The notes below the pieces were generated by a model. It saw only the letters and a list, made by a program, of their open reading frames with translations. It was not told the origin of the DNA and searched no databases. A stretch of DNA of 64,000 nucleotides, from contig JANQLY010000016.1 in assembly GCA_028280345.1 (NCBI GenBank), forward strand, positions 34,025-98,024, given 5' to 3'. A program made the position numbers and the translations under genes. Positions 47,754 to 56,618 of the stretch are shown here, one piece after another (position 1 is the stretch's first letter; every line of letters starts with the position of its first letter). The DNA is from Pseudomonadales bacterium (GTDB taxonomy: Bacteria > Pseudomonadota > Gammaproteobacteria > Pseudomonadales > UBA7239).

Positions 47754-47769
47754 GGGATGCTTTTATCCC
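47754..47769. promoter_or_regulatory. Predicted activator site 3 (GGG-N10-CCC)
   Basis: GGGATGCTTTTATCCC, an inverted repeat with GGGAT/ATCCC arms. It begins 18 bases after site 2 starts, so the two would lie on nearly the same DNA face. Confidence 0.75.
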
Positions 47770-47800
47770 AACTGAAAAGCTTTTACATTTTTTAACCACA

Positions 47801-47830
47801 AAACAAAAAACAGCAAAATATTTTGCTGTT
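47801..47830 (-). terminator. Terminator of the sigma-54 activator gene
   Basis: A perfect 22-base palindrome (AACAGCAAAAT with ATTTTGCTGTT, 47809-47830) is followed leftward by TTTTTTGTTTT. It lies 58 bases after the activator stop and separates that transcript from the T6SS promoter. Confidence 0.85.
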
Positions 47831-47888
47831 ACAAACAAAGTTATAGAGGGTTAAAACGAAATACGAATACAGCCGATGCTATATGGTG

Positions 47889-48896
47889 TCACATAATGTA
47901 TTGTTCGCGATCGATACCATATTTTTTGACCAAACGACCAAACGCGCGTCGGTCCTTACCTGCCCGCCTTGCTGCGAGCGTAATGTTACCGGAACACTCC
48001 TTGAGAATTTCATGCACATACTGACGCTCGAAATCCTGCACCGCCTTGTTTTTTTCTTCACGAAAATCGCCGAGTATCGATAGATTTTCCAGCTTTTCGA
48101 GCTGTTCGTTAACCATTGTGAGAATATCCGGGTTACCTTTTTGTTCCCGGACATGAATGACCTGACCATCGGAGAGAATACAGATTCGATGCAGGTAGTT
48201 TTCCAGCTCTCGAACGTTGCCGGGCCAGGCGTAATCCTTAATCCACTCCAGTGTTAATGGATGCAACGCTTTTACATCAAGCCTGTATTGTCGGCAGTAT
48301 TGACTGATAAAGTGATTGACGAGCAAGTCAATATCATCACCACGTTCGCGTAACGGCGGCACAGAAACACTCAGCACATCAAGACGATAGAACAAATCCT
48401 GACGGAAGCTGCCGCTATTAACGAGCTCCTGCAAGTTCTTATTACTCGCACTAACCACGCGCACATTGGCGGTTTTAATCTTTTCACTACCAATCGGGCG
48501 AAATTCTTTTTCTTGCAAAAAGCGCAGTAGAGAAACCTGCGCTTTGGGCGACAAACTATCTACCTCATCAAGGAACAACGTGCCGCCATCAGCTTGCTCT
48601 AACAGGCCTGTCTTGCTACGGCGCGCATCGGTAAACGCCCCCTTTTCATGACCGAACAACTCACTGAGGAAAAGCTCATCATTAAAAGCACCGCAGTTAA
48701 CCGGTACAAATGCAGAATCGCTGCGTTCACTGCAATAGTGAATACCGCGCGCCACGAGTTCCTTACCGGTACCCGTTTCGCCTGAAATCAGTATTGGCGC
48801 GTCAAAACCGGAAACTTTAAGAATCAGTTGCCGCATCCCTTCTATTACTGGAGACTCCCCAATAATAGTTAACCGCAATAAATCAACTGCTAACAT
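47889..48896 (-). CDS. Sigma-54 enhancer-binding activator, PspF-like architecture
   Basis: The protein has 335 residues. The AAA+ domain starts almost at the N-terminus: Walker A GETGTGKE (39-46), Walker B GGTLFLDEVD (104-113), sensor and arginine regions (FRQDLFYRLDVLSVSVPPLRER split as FRQDLFYRLDVL), and WPGNVRELENYL. A Fis-type helix-turn-helix closes it (ITLAARRAGKDRRAFGRLVKK). There is no receiver, GAF or PAS domain, so activity is probably set by expression level or a partner protein. The sigma-54 contact loop reads GAFTDA instead of GAFTGA. It is the likely activator of the T6SS promoter. Confidence 0.93.
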   Translation of the reverse strand: MLAVDLLRLTIIGESPVIEGMRQLILKVSGFDAPILISGETGTGKELVARGIHYCSERSDSAFVPVNCGAFNDELFLSELFGHEKGAFTDARRSKTGLLEQADGGTLFLDEVDSLSPKAQVSLLRFLQEKEFRPIGSEKIKTANVRVVSASNKNLQELVNSGSFRQDLFYRLDVLSVSVPPLRERGDDIDLLVNHFISQYCRQYRLDVKALHPLTLEWIKDYAWPGNVRELENYLHRICILSDGQVIHVREQKGNPDILTMVNEQLEKLENLSILGDFREEKNKAVQDFERQYVHEILKECSGNITLAARRAGKDRRAFGRLVKKYGIDREQYIM

Positions 48897-49137
48897 ATTC
48901 TCCGCAAAGGCCCGAACTGCCAGGCCGATGTCCCTTACTCTCCCTTTGCATCTATCAGGGCAATTTGCGCCGCTGATAAACCCCTGTGCTTTGAAGTGCC
49001 ACCTGTGTTCAGTTGGTGGAAATGGAAAACAGATGTCAGTGGCTTTTAATCTGACGCTCTGAATTCAACAAGAGCTGGCAAGTTATTTGATTTTCATTTT
49101 ATTGTCAACAACTCCTCAACAGGTTTTGAATTTTCTT

Positions 49138-50028
49138 TTAACGGTTGAAGTCATCGGCAGTATAATCGTAACGACTAAAGCAAAACTCACAGGTTACCGT
49201 TAACTTGCCCTGTTCAAGAAGAACACTGTCAATTTCGGCAGGCTCCAGGGTTTCAAGTGCTTCCAGGTAGCGCTGCCGGGAACAGGAACACTGCCAGGCA
49301 ACCGGGTTTTCATCGAACAGGCGAATATCGTCTTCCACATACAGCCGTTTGAGCAGGGTCATCGGTGACAATTCCAGTAATTCCTGCGCAGTTAACGTCT
49401 GCAACATCTGCATCGCATAGCCCCACTGCTGCTGGCGCACATCCACATCGGCGACACGTTGCTGCGCTGTCACCGGCAATTGCTGCAACATAAAGCCCCG
49501 CGCTCTGCGCTGATCGACATCAACCGCAAAACTGAATTGGCTTGCCAACTGCTCACTTTGCTCAAAGTAGTATGTGAGGCTATCTGCCAGGCTATCACCA
49601 GCAAGTGGTACGATCCCCTGATAGCGCTCCCCTTTTTCCGGCTCTATCGTGATCGCAAGAGTCGCTGTCGCAAACAGCTGTTTGAAATCAAATCCACAAC
49701 TCCCATCGACACAGGTAAAAGCCTTACTGTCGTAACGGGCAATACCGCGCAACTGCTGTGTATGCGTGCTTTCAGCCATCATCAGCGTTACCGGCCCCTC
49801 TGCTCTTATCTGTAAAACCAGCCGCCCTTCAAATTTGATAGAGGTACTCAGCAAGGCACTGGCGAGCAGAAACTCTCCGAGCAACACAGCGACAGGCTCC
49901 GGGTAGGCGTGATTATCCAGCGCCTGGGCAAAACCATCATCGAATGCGATGTACTCACCGCGAATATCAAAGGCCTCAAATATAAAACGCTGCATAAAAT
50001 CTGCAGCTTTTGAGGGTTGTTTACTCAT
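49138..50028 (-). CDS. hslO: Hsp33 redox-regulated chaperone
   Basis: The protein has 296 residues. The N-terminal domain matches Hsp33 (QRFIFEAFDIRGEYIAFDDG, GRLVLQIRAEGPVTLMMAES). The C-terminal zinc switch has the four cysteines as WQCSCSRQR and CEFCFSRYDY (CxC and CxxC). Oxidation of these cysteines releases zinc and activates the holdase. The gene is leftward and 80 bases from the LysR gene. Confidence 0.97.
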   Translation of the reverse strand: MSKQPSKAADFMQRFIFEAFDIRGEYIAFDDGFAQALDNHAYPEPVAVLLGEFLLASALLSTSIKFEGRLVLQIRAEGPVTLMMAESTHTQQLRGIARYDSKAFTCVDGSCGFDFKQLFATATLAITIEPEKGERYQGIVPLAGDSLADSLTYYFEQSEQLASQFSFAVDVDQRRARGFMLQQLPVTAQQRVADVDVRQQQWGYAMQMLQTLTAQELLELSPMTLLKRLYVEDDIRLFDENPVAWQCSCSRQRYLEALETLEPAEIDSVLLEQGKLTVTCEFCFSRYDYTADDFNR

Positions 50029-50108
50029 CGCTTTCCGCCGTGCCTGTAAATGGCAGGAATTCTATCTGGAAATAGCCAAATATCAATTACTTAACTCACG
50101 TATCGCTA

Positions 50109-51011
50109 TCAGTGAACCAGTGAGGTTTGTTGAATATTTTCAACAAACCAGCGCAGGGCTTTACCTTTTGCCCCCTTGCGCCAGATCAGGTGCAAGGGGC
50201 TTTGTGCTTGATCACTTGCAAACGGCAATACAACAAGATCCCCGCTTGCAAGCAAACCCTGAATGCGCTGCAGCGGCAAAAATCCGACACCCAACCCCTG
50301 CACCTGAGCGGTTATTTTTTGCTCAAGTGTAGCAACACGCAGCACAGTCTGGCGGTCAAAAACCCGTCGGGTTAATGGTGGCAGACTATGAGCACTGTCT
50401 CTGACAACAACAGCACGGTAAGGCAGTAAATCCTGTTCAGTAATGGTTCGTTTGAGCGATACCAGTGGATGATCCCGTGCTACCGCCAGCTGCCACTGCG
50501 TATTATCAATTTCGACAACGCGCAAACTGCGTGTGTTGGTATTAGGAGGTGCCTCGGTTGCGCCGACCACAAGATCAACCCGGCCTTCGATCACCGCTTC
50601 CCAGGCACCACCAAGCACTTCTTCATAAAGATTAATTTCAATACCGGGCTGCAATTCGTCAAATATCCCGATCAACGGGTAGACACGCGTAAAAGGGTAA
50701 ATAGTATCAATAGCGATGTTGAGGCAGGACTCCCAACCCGTATCCACCTGGCGTGTGGTCTCCACCAGACGCTCTGCCGCCGCCAGGATATCGCGCCCCT
50801 GCTCAAGTAATACTCGCCCCGCCGGGGTCAACACGGAGCGGCGCCCCTCCTTGCGAAACAATACCACGCCGAGGTCTTCTTCAAGCTTGCCCACGGTATA
50901 GGTAACCGCAGATGGCACTTTGTACAAGGCTCCCGCCGCTGCGGCAAAGCTACCCTTGCGATCAATCGCATCAAGCACTTCGAGGGCTTCCAGTGTCAAC
51001 TTGCCCGCCAT
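50109..51011 (-). CDS. LysR-family transcriptional regulator
   Basis: The 300 residues have the usual N-terminal winged helix-turn-helix (LTLEALEVLDAIDRKGSFAA, SAVTYTVGKLEEDLGVVLF) and a periplasmic-binding-protein-like effector domain (about 90-295). It resembles the YhaJ subgroup by eye. No divergent target gene adjoins: hslO lies downstream and cysK upstream, both leftward, so the target is not evident. Confidence 0.9.
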   Translation of the reverse strand: MAGKLTLEALEVLDAIDRKGSFAAAAGALYKVPSAVTYTVGKLEEDLGVVLFRKEGRRSVLTPAGRVLLEQGRDILAAAERLVETTRQVDTGWESCLNIAIDTIYPFTRVYPLIGIFDELQPGIEINLYEEVLGGAWEAVIEGRVDLVVGATEAPPNTNTRSLRVVEIDNTQWQLAVARDHPLVSLKRTITEQDLLPYRAVVVRDSAHSLPPLTRRVFDRQTVLRVATLEQKITAQVQGLGVGFLPLQRIQGLLASGDLVVLPFASDQAQSPLHLIWRKGAKGKALRWFVENIQQTSLVH

Positions 51012-51224
51012 TCAGCCTCCCGCTTGAATCAGCAGTATTAAGGGTTTGGAAAATTTGAAATATCTACTGATTTTATTCGCTAATACCCTCTACAGGCAAA
51101 TAAAACCAGAGGTTTAGTCATCAGCTTTTCTGAATACTTGGCTTTTGTAAAACCAATAGCATCTATAAATCAGCTAACGGTTTTGCAACCATTCCGGCAA
51201 AAGGCCATATCAAAGCAGCAAAAA

Positions 51225-52265
51225 TTAAAACTGTGCTGAAGGTGTGGACTGAGAGAGTGTCATTTCTTCCTCGGACATATCTGCCTGAATACTGTCAAAT
51301 AATGGTGTACTCAGGTAACGCTCACCGGTATCTGGCAACATGCACAGAATATTACTGCCCGCGGGGGCGTTCTGCGCAACTTCCAATGCGCCGGCAAAAG
51401 TTGCTCCGGCACTGATACCGACAAAAATACCCTCTTCCTGCGCGAGGCGCTTTGAGCACTCGAGCGCTTTTGGTCCGTTGATCGCCAGCACCTGATCAAT
51501 CCACTTCGCCTCAATCGCATCATCGGTGAGCTTGGAGATAAAGTCCGGTGTCCAACCCTGCATAGGATGCGGATTAAAACCCGGGTGACTCTCGGCAGCA
51601 CTGCCATCATCATTGGTCGCCTGCTTAATTCCACTGCCGATCAATCCGGCATTTTCCGGTTCGCAAACTACAATCGCAGTTTCCGGGCTCTGCTCGCTAA
51701 ATACACGCGCTACGCCCTTGAGAGTGCCACCAGTGCCATAACCGGTAACCCAGTAATTGAGTGTCTCACTGCCAAAAGCCTCAAGAATCTCGGGTGCAGT
51801 AGTACGCGAATGCATATCCGCATTGGCCTCGTTTTCAAACTGGCGGCATAAAAACCAGCCGTTTTGTTCAGCAAGTTCACGGGCCTTTAACACCATACCG
51901 CTACCTTTTAGCGCAGCCGGTGTTAATACCACCCGAGCACCGAGAAAACGCATCAGCTTGCGCCGTTCAACACTGAAACTTTCCGCCATCGTCACCACCA
52001 GCGGATAGCCTTTTTGCGCACAGACCATCGCAAGCCCGATACCGGTGTTACCACTGGTCGCCTCCACAACCGTCTGCCCGGGCTTCAAGGCACCGCTTTG
52101 TTCTGCATGCTCGATGATGCCGAGTGCGAGGCGATCCTTGACTGACCCCATCGGATTAAATGCTTCAATCTTTACATAAAGGTTCACATGAGCCGGAGCA
52201 AGTTTGTTGATTTTTACAACCGGCGTGTTACCCACAGTTTCGAGAATGGTTTCGTACCTGGTCAT
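51225..52265 (-). CDS. cysK: Cysteine synthase (O-acetylserine sulfhydrylase)
   Basis: This PLP enzyme makes cysteine from O-acetylserine and sulfide. Evidence: the PLP lysine in NPMGSVKDRLALGI, substrate loop TSGNTGIGLAMV, GTGGTLKGVARV and GISAGATFAGA. The 346 residues include a C-terminal extension of about 30 residues beyond the usual CysK length. ATG 52265 is preferred, with GGAAG eight bases upstream; an ATG 15 bases earlier has no ribosome binding site. CysK and CysM cannot be fully separated by eye. Confidence 0.93.
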   Translation of the reverse strand: MTRYETILETVGNTPVVKINKLAPAHVNLYVKIEAFNPMGSVKDRLALGIIEHAEQSGALKPGQTVVEATSGNTGIGLAMVCAQKGYPLVVTMAESFSVERRKLMRFLGARVVLTPAALKGSGMVLKARELAEQNGWFLCRQFENEANADMHSRTTAPEILEAFGSETLNYWVTGYGTGGTLKGVARVFSEQSPETAIVVCEPENAGLIGSGIKQATNDDGSAAESHPGFNPHPMQGWTPDFISKLTDDAIEAKWIDQVLAINGPKALECSKRLAQEEGIFVGISAGATFAGALEVAQNAPAGSNILCMLPDTGERYLSTPLFDSIQADMSEEEMTLSQSTPSAQF

Positions 52266-52398
52266 AGCGGCGACTTCCATAGAGATTACAAGTCGTCATT
52301 ATGCCTGGTTATTAATTCAACACAACCATTCTGTTTATGGCCTTCAACTTCAACAACTTTGCCAGTAGTATATTGACTTTCGTCAAAGGAGAGAGAAT

Positions 52399-52773
52399 AT
52401 GACAACCGCCAGGAAAAAGTCAGTCAGGAAAAAACCCGCTCCCAAAACCACGAGGAAGAAAGCTGCAAAAAAACGCACCACTGCAGTAAAAAAAGCAGCA
52501 CCCAGGAAAGCTGGCAAGAAAGTCAGCAAAAAAGCTGTCAGTTCGAACAAGGATGAACGCAAAACCGGCAAAAAGAAAACCCCCAAGCCCATGGATCAGA
52601 TTGCATTTGAAGAGCTTGGCGAGAAGCGTCTTAAAAGCCTGCAGAAGAAGGTTCTAAAAACAGCGAAAAGTCAGCACCGCATGGCAGAGTCGGAAACCCG
52701 ACGCAAGCTGCGCGAAAGAATGGGCGATGCTGCCTTGAAAAAACTGGAAGCACGCCTGCTTTGGGGCGAGTAA
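52399..52773 (+). CDS. Lysine/alanine-rich histone H1-like protein
   Basis: The protein has 124 residues. The first 65 are Lys/Ala/Thr/Arg-rich with KKAA- and KKPA-type blocks, as in AlgP and bacterial histone-H1-like proteins that bind DNA or polyphosphate. The C-terminal half is a predicted charged helix (DQIAFEELGEKRLKSLQKKV). AAGGAG lies about eight bases before ATG. It is divergent from cysK and precedes the next gene by 29 bases. Confidence 0.78.
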   Translation: MTTARKKSVRKKPAPKTTRKKAAKKRTTAVKKAAPRKAGKKVSKKAVSSNKDERKTGKKKTPKPMDQIAFEELGEKRLKSLQKKVLKTAKSQHRMAESETRRKLRERMGDAALKKLEARLLWGE

Positions 52774-52802
52774 ATAGTGAGCAACGAATCGAGGACTAAA
52801 TC

Positions 52803-53489
52803 ATGCAAACAAGTGGATGGATAGACGGCTATCGTATTGATTATCAAACCGGTGCTTACGAATGGGATTCAAACTCCTGGCTACCGCCGGTATTATTAAC
52901 TGGCGCCCCGGGAATCGGTGTGGCGCGATTGTATTTTGATGTGGAAGTACCACCGCCAGCAGGCGGCGGCCTTATCTGGCCATGGATTCCACGCCAGCCT
53001 TATATTGATCTCAATCCTGACGTCAATATAGAAGCAATAAAAAAGCAACTGGACACCCAGCGCATTATTGTTACCTGGAATGACGAAACACTGAAAGTAA
53101 TTCGCATTATTGGCTATCAGGATGTGGACGCAGATACCGACACCGATGAAGCAACGACCCTGGTAGACATCAAAACTGCCGCCGAGTCCATTTCAGACGC
53201 TGTGTCAGCAGATCCGGGCAACAATATCGAAGCAATCAATGCTGCATTAGCCGCCATCCAGCAAGCAGCAGATGCTATTAGCAATGCCGTGGCCAGTAGT
53301 GGTGATATCAACTCCAACCTCACCGAGATTAATAATGCGGTATCCGGCGGTGGAGATATCAACACCAATCTCAGCGAAATTAATACTTCTCTTGGCGCTG
53401 CAGGTCATATCAATACGTCACTCGGAGAAATCAAAACCGAAACCGAGAATGTTGCCGAGTCAGTGGAAATCAGCGCACAAGAATCCTGA
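52803..53489 (+). CDS. Unrecognised protein with repeated GDINTNLSEIN segments
   Basis: The protein has 228 residues. The first 110 are Trp/Pro/Ile-rich (WIDGYRIDYQTGAYEWDS, PPAGGGLIWPWIPRQPYIDL), with no signal peptide. Residues about 125-225 are acidic and repetitive: a roughly 15-residue unit (GDINSNLTEINNAVSG, GDINTNLSEINTSLGA, GHINTSLGEIKTE) recurs three times, as in coiled or fibre-like stalks. No homology was recognised. It follows the H1-like gene by 29 bases and ends at a hairpin. Confidence 0.7.
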   Translation: MQTSGWIDGYRIDYQTGAYEWDSNSWLPPVLLTGAPGIGVARLYFDVEVPPPAGGGLIWPWIPRQPYIDLNPDVNIEAIKKQLDTQRIIVTWNDETLKVIRIIGYQDVDADTDTDEATTLVDIKTAAESISDAVSADPGNNIEAINAALAAIQQAADAISNAVASSGDINSNLTEINNAVSGGGDINTNLSEINTSLGAAGHINTSLGEIKTETENVAESVEISAQES

Positions 53490-53514
53490 CAATTCCAAAC
53501 TCCACCAAACAATA

Positions 53515-53553
53515 GTCATACAGGCGTCGCGCCATAGCGGTGGCCTGTATGAC
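53515..53553. terminator. Hairpin between convergent genes
   Basis: An 11-bp perfect stem (GTCATACAGGC with GCCTGTATGAC) with a 17-base loop lies between two convergent genes. U-runs are weak on both sides. Confidence 0.6.
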
Positions 53554-53561
53554 AGTTGATG

Positions 53562-55529
53562 CTATTCCGGCAATTGCACCGGAATACTGACAGAAAAAAC
53601 TGAACCACAGGGTTTATTCTCACGCACTTCGATGCTGCCCTGCATAAGCTCTACAATACTCTTTACAATTGACAGTCCCAAACCCGTACCACCGTATTTA
53701 CGCGTCGTCGTGGAATCACTTTGCCAAAATGCCTTGAACAGCTCCGCTTTTTGTTGTTCTGGCACACCAGGGCCATTGTCTTTTACCTCGAATATCAGAC
53801 AGGAACCCATAGCATCAAAGCCCACTTCAAAAGCCACCTCGCCAGACTCGGTAAATTTCACCGCATTGCTGAGCAAATTATTCGCGATTTGTTTGAGGCG
53901 TATTTCATCACCAATCAGCTGTTCAGGCACCGCATCGGCAACCACATAATTGAACTCAAGCCCTTTTTGTTCCGCGATAATGGCAAAACCCTGCGCTACC
54001 CGCTCAAAGCTGCTGCGCACATCAAACATAACCTGCTCAACAAACAACTGGCGCTCTTCCAATTTTGAATAATCAAGTACAGCATTGAGCAAGCCTAGCA
54101 GTTCTCGCCCCTGCTCATTAATAATAACCGTTAATCTTTTCTGCTCTTCGTTTTGTTCGGTATCTTTTAACAGTTGTGACATCCCGATAATACCATTAAG
54201 CGGCGTTCTAACTTCGTGGGACATGCGTGCAAGAAAATCACTTTTCGCCTTGCTGATAGCATGGAGTTCGGCACTTTCCACGGCCATTTGTTTATAGTTA
54301 ATTAATAGCGAAATATAAAGAAACAGAATCAGCAGACCAATCGCTGTTTGCATTACAAGATCAATACGGAACGCCTGGTCAATCAGACCTACACCCATGA
54401 AGAACGCAAATAACAACACCAGGTAATACATCGACCAGGAGATTGAATAATATCGTCCATTGACATCAATGCGATTGGCACACAGCCAAATTGACAAAAT
54501 CCAGTTCGCAAACTGAACGAGTGAGGCTACGATAAAAGCAGCCGTTAACCAGGCCACCACGATCCGGTAATCAATGATAAAAAATAGCGCAAGAACCAAC
54601 AGGAGAAATGCCACTACCAGATTGTTAAACCAGTAAAGCTTAGGGCTGTATTGCTTTATCGATAGATAGGCGTTTGCAAACAAAATGGAAAAGATTGATA
54701 ACGAAACAAACATGCCTGTTTCAAAGGCCATCTGCAACTGTGGAGCATCAGGTACAACGAGGCGCCCAAAGAAACCACTTCTAACAAAAAACAACCCGGT
54801 TGCTGAAGCGACATAACCAAGGAAGTAGAAAAAGCTCAACCGCCGTGTTGCGATCAACAGGCCAAGCCCTGCGACCAGATATAACTCCAGATTGCCAAAA
54901 CTCAACCACATTCCATAGACATGGCTGCGTGTATCACTAGCAAAATAGGCCTCATCTTCAACAAAGGTATTCGGCAGAAAAGAATCTGCCCGACCATCAA
55001 CCCGAATATACAAATCAACAACGGCTTCAGGTTCGACAGTCAAGGGCAATACAAAGTACTCATGATCATAGGGGCGCGTCTTCCATGGGTGCAAGCTCCC
55101 GGTTGTGTGACGCTTATACAGCCTGTTATCAACTACCCGATAGTATTCAATGTGATGAATCATTGGATCTTCGCTGACAAGGTAAATCTGCCGTTGCACC
55201 GCGCTATTAGCGACTCGCAAGTGGAACCACGCGGGAATAATAGTCATAAACGGGCGCTTGAACTCGCGCGCCGGCTGCCACGGCTGCTGCCGAGGCGCGC
55301 TCAATATATCTTCGATAGTAAGTGGATTATCAGGCTGCTCATGGAAGTACATCGCCATTCCGGAAATAGCGACATGCTCGCCTGCCTCAATCGAGGCAAC
55401 ATCGAGCACTTCAGGAACCTCTGTATCAGGTTGCGCTGAAAACGCAAAAGCACGAGATGCTGCCAGCAGTACCAGCATTGTCAGAAACAGCACAGCGCAT
55501 TTCGGCCCTGAATCAAAATGATGCTTCAT
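53562..55529 (-). CDS. 7TM-DISM sensor histidine kinase
   Basis: The protein has about 655 residues. A signal peptide (to AFAF) leads into a periplasmic DISMED2-type beta domain (about 40-195), seven transmembrane helices (about 205-415), and a HisKA domain with His in [17 protein letters not shown] (residue 438 from this start). A HATPase domain follows ([27 protein letters not shown]). There is no receiver, and no response regulator gene adjoins. The start is uncertain: a GTG 15 bases upstream is also in frame. The periplasmic ligand is unknown. Confidence 0.88.
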   Translation of the reverse strand: MKHHFDSGPKCAVLFLTMLVLLAASRAFAFSAQPDTEVPEVLDVASIEAGEHVAISGMAMYFHEQPDNPLTIEDILSAPRQQPWQPAREFKRPFMTIIPAWFHLRVANSAVQRQIYLVSEDPMIHHIEYYRVVDNRLYKRHTTGSLHPWKTRPYDHEYFVLPLTVEPEAVVDLYIRVDGRADSFLPNTFVEDEAYFASDTRSHVYGMWLSFGNLELYLVAGLGLLIATRRLSFFYFLGYVASATGLFFVRSGFFGRLVVPDAPQLQMAFETGMFVSLSIFSILFANAYLSIKQYSPKLYWFNNLVVAFLLLVLALFFIIDYRIVVAWLTAAFIVASLVQFANWILSIWLCANRIDVNGRYYSISWSMYYLVLLFAFFMGVGLIDQAFRIDLVMQTAIGLLILFLYISLLINYKQMAVESAELHAISKAKSDFLARMSHEVRTPLNGIIGMSQLLKDTEQNEEQKRLTVIINEQGRELLGLLNAVLDYSKLEERQLFVEQVMFDVRSSFERVAQGFAIIAEQKGLEFNYVVADAVPEQLIGDEIRLKQIANNLLSNAVKFTESGEVAFEVGFDAMGSCLIFEVKDNGPGVPEQQKAELFKAFWQSDSTTTRKYGGTGLGLSIVKSIVELMQGSIEVRENKPCGSVFSVSIPVQLPE

Positions 55530-55774
55530 GAACCCTGCCACCACCGATAGATACCATGCGTCCGTAGCACAGACATTCCTGTCAGCCTGTCGTTTAAATC
55601 AGTGGCCCCCTGCCAACAACTTCAAAGATCCTTTTAGCTTTATCATGTATGCTGCTTCGAATATAAAGCTTCAGGTGCCAGCGATTACCTGCACCCTGCA
55701 AAGGGTTACTATACGCATAAACAGAAGGACTGCCTAGATAGCTGGTGTTAAAGCAGAAGAAGAGAATTAAAAAA

Positions 55775-55809
55775 GCAGATCAGGCGTGGGAAGGTTTGGC
55801 CTGATCTGC
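55775..55809 (-). terminator. Strong terminator of the small-gene operon
   Basis: An 11-bp stem (GCAGATCAGGC with GCCTGATCTGC) and 13-base loop are followed leftward by TTTTTT (55769-55774 as A). It ends the transcript of the three small genes at 55891-56544. Confidence 0.88.
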
Positions 55810-55813
55810 AGAA

Positions 55814-55862
55814 TGAGGGAATCCATCCCCTCAGTTGGGCGCTTTTCCGGGGCAGGAAAAGC
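55814..55862 (-). other. Two stem-loops before the terminator (possible 3' UTR RNA)
   Basis: Stem TGAGGG/CCCTCA (55814-55833) has a loop containing GGAT on the minus strand. A second stem GCTTTTCC/GGAAAAGC (55841-55862) has a 6-base loop. With the terminator they make three adjacent hairpins, as in 3'-UTR-derived small RNAs; no RNA function is established. Confidence 0.4.
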
Positions 55863-55890
55863 ACAGGGCGAGGAGCCGATTAAACTTTAT

Positions 55891-56082
55891 CTAGCACCCG
55901 TAATAACCAATTAATGGGTGGTCCAGCTGCATGTACTCATCATCCTGCGATGGCAAATCAATTTCTCCACCAGCATTCGCGCTGAGGCGTGTACCGGGAT
56001 AGGCACTCTGCTCATAGAAATCCTGGTCAGCAAATTCGCTATCCTGGCTTTGCGCATAAATGTAGTTGTGCATGGTTTTCAT
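55891..56082 (-). CDS. Small acidic hypothetical protein
   Basis: The 63 residues are acidic and rich in Asp, Gln, Ser and Tyr, with no membrane segment; the end reads HPLIGYYGC with a terminal cysteine. CGGAG sits eight bases before ATG 56082, which supports real translation. It is the last of three small leftward genes and lies directly before the three-hairpin 3' region. A precursor peptide is imaginable from the length and Cys end, but no modifying enzyme is next to it. Function unknown. Confidence 0.6.
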   Translation of the reverse strand: MKTMHNYIYAQSQDSEFADQDFYEQSAYPGTRLSANAGGEIDLPSQDDEYMQLDHPLIGYYGC

Positions 56083-56140
56083 GATTTAGTCTCCGATAGA
56101 TAAAATAAAAATGGCTTGAGATTCAAAAAAGTTAAAGGCT

Positions 56141-56326
56141 CTATAAATGAGGAATTCCAGAGCGCTGTTCGCGCATCGCCTGGCGCTCAGCCGCCCAACG
56201 TTCGATATCGCGCCAGCGAACTCCCTTGCTGATATCCAGCTTTCCATTCAATAGTGAACAGACCCGAGGCTCCGGTAGATCGCTGAGCTCACAAGCTGTC
56301 GTCACAATAGTGTTTGGCTGTTTCAC
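56141..56326 (-). CDS. Small hypothetical protein
   Basis: The protein has about 61 residues. GTG 56326 is preferred because TAAGGAG lies seven bases upstream; ATG 56332 would be only one base from it. The C-terminal half is a basic amphipathic helix with two Trp residues (GVRWRDIERWAAERQAMREQ). No family was recognised. It sits between two other tiny genes in the same operon. Confidence 0.6.
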   Translation of the reverse strand: MKQPNTIVTTACELSDLPEPRVCSLLNGKLDISKGVRWRDIERWAAERQAMREQRSGIPHL

Positions 56327-56400
56327 AATCATGCTCCTTAATCAGGTTGTTAAACGTTCAAAGGCTAACTTCGCTATGGTTCTCGCCAGGCTATTGCCGG

Positions 56401-56544
56401 CTAGACACCCAGCACTGCCTGTCTGGTTTGCAATGCCAGCACCAGAGCGCCACTGCCTATAAACAGGTGCAAACTGATTAGCACCGCAAAGTTTTTGGCC
56501 ACACGGGTATTAGCCTGGATCTTTTTAAAGCTTGTCTCGGTCAT
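56401..56544 (-). CDS. 47-residue single-span membrane peptide
   Basis: ATG 56542-56544 is preceded by AAGGAG six bases away. The product starts MTETSFKKIQANTRVAKNF, followed by a hydrophobic span (AVLISLHLFIGSGALVLAL) and a short polar tail. The length and pattern suggest a single-pass membrane peptide with a basic cytoplasmic N-terminus. It is the first gene of the small operon, behind the promoter at 56587-56615. Confidence 0.65.
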   Translation of the reverse strand: MTETSFKKIQANTRVAKNFAVLISLHLFIGSGALVLALQTRQAVLGV

Positions 56545-56586
56545 GATGATCTCCTTGTTTTGGAAATGTCTCGATTCGTTGAAGAC

Positions 56587-56615
56587 AATATAGAACCAAA
56601 CCTCACAAATAACAA
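56587..56615 (-). promoter_or_regulatory. Promoter of the three-small-gene operon
   Basis: Read leftward, TTGTTA (56610-56615), 17 bases and TATATT (56587-56592) form a sigma-70-like promoter with ideal spacing, about 40 bases before the first start codon. Confidence 0.65.
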
Positions 56616-56618
56616 GTT

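Larger units (their letters stand above)
47524..47888. other. AT-rich control region between activator gene and T6SS unit
   Basis: This 365-base gap contains no gene. It holds, from right to left, the terminator of the sigma-54 activator gene, three GGG-N10-CCC sites and the sigma-54 promoter, each listed separately. The stretch between the sites and the promoter is AT-rich, suited to bending. Confidence 0.85.
55530..55890. other. Non-coding region with three hairpins before the small-gene operon
   Basis: No credible gene is present in these 361 bases. The right part carries three consecutive stem-loops on the minus strand (55775-55862), the last being a terminator. The left part should hold the kinase promoter. 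Confidence 0.7.

Noticed and set aside
48996..49001. TGGCAC as a second sigma-54 promoter before the activator gene
   Set aside because: The GG and GC elements are nine rather than ten bases apart and the -12 sequence does not match.
55528..55737. Plus-strand 69-residue frame upstream of the kinase gene
   Set aside because: It has no ribosome binding site, overlaps the kinase start and has no protein-like features.
55775..55862. CsrA-sequestering RNA
   Set aside because: Only one loop carries a GGA motif; several are expected in that class.
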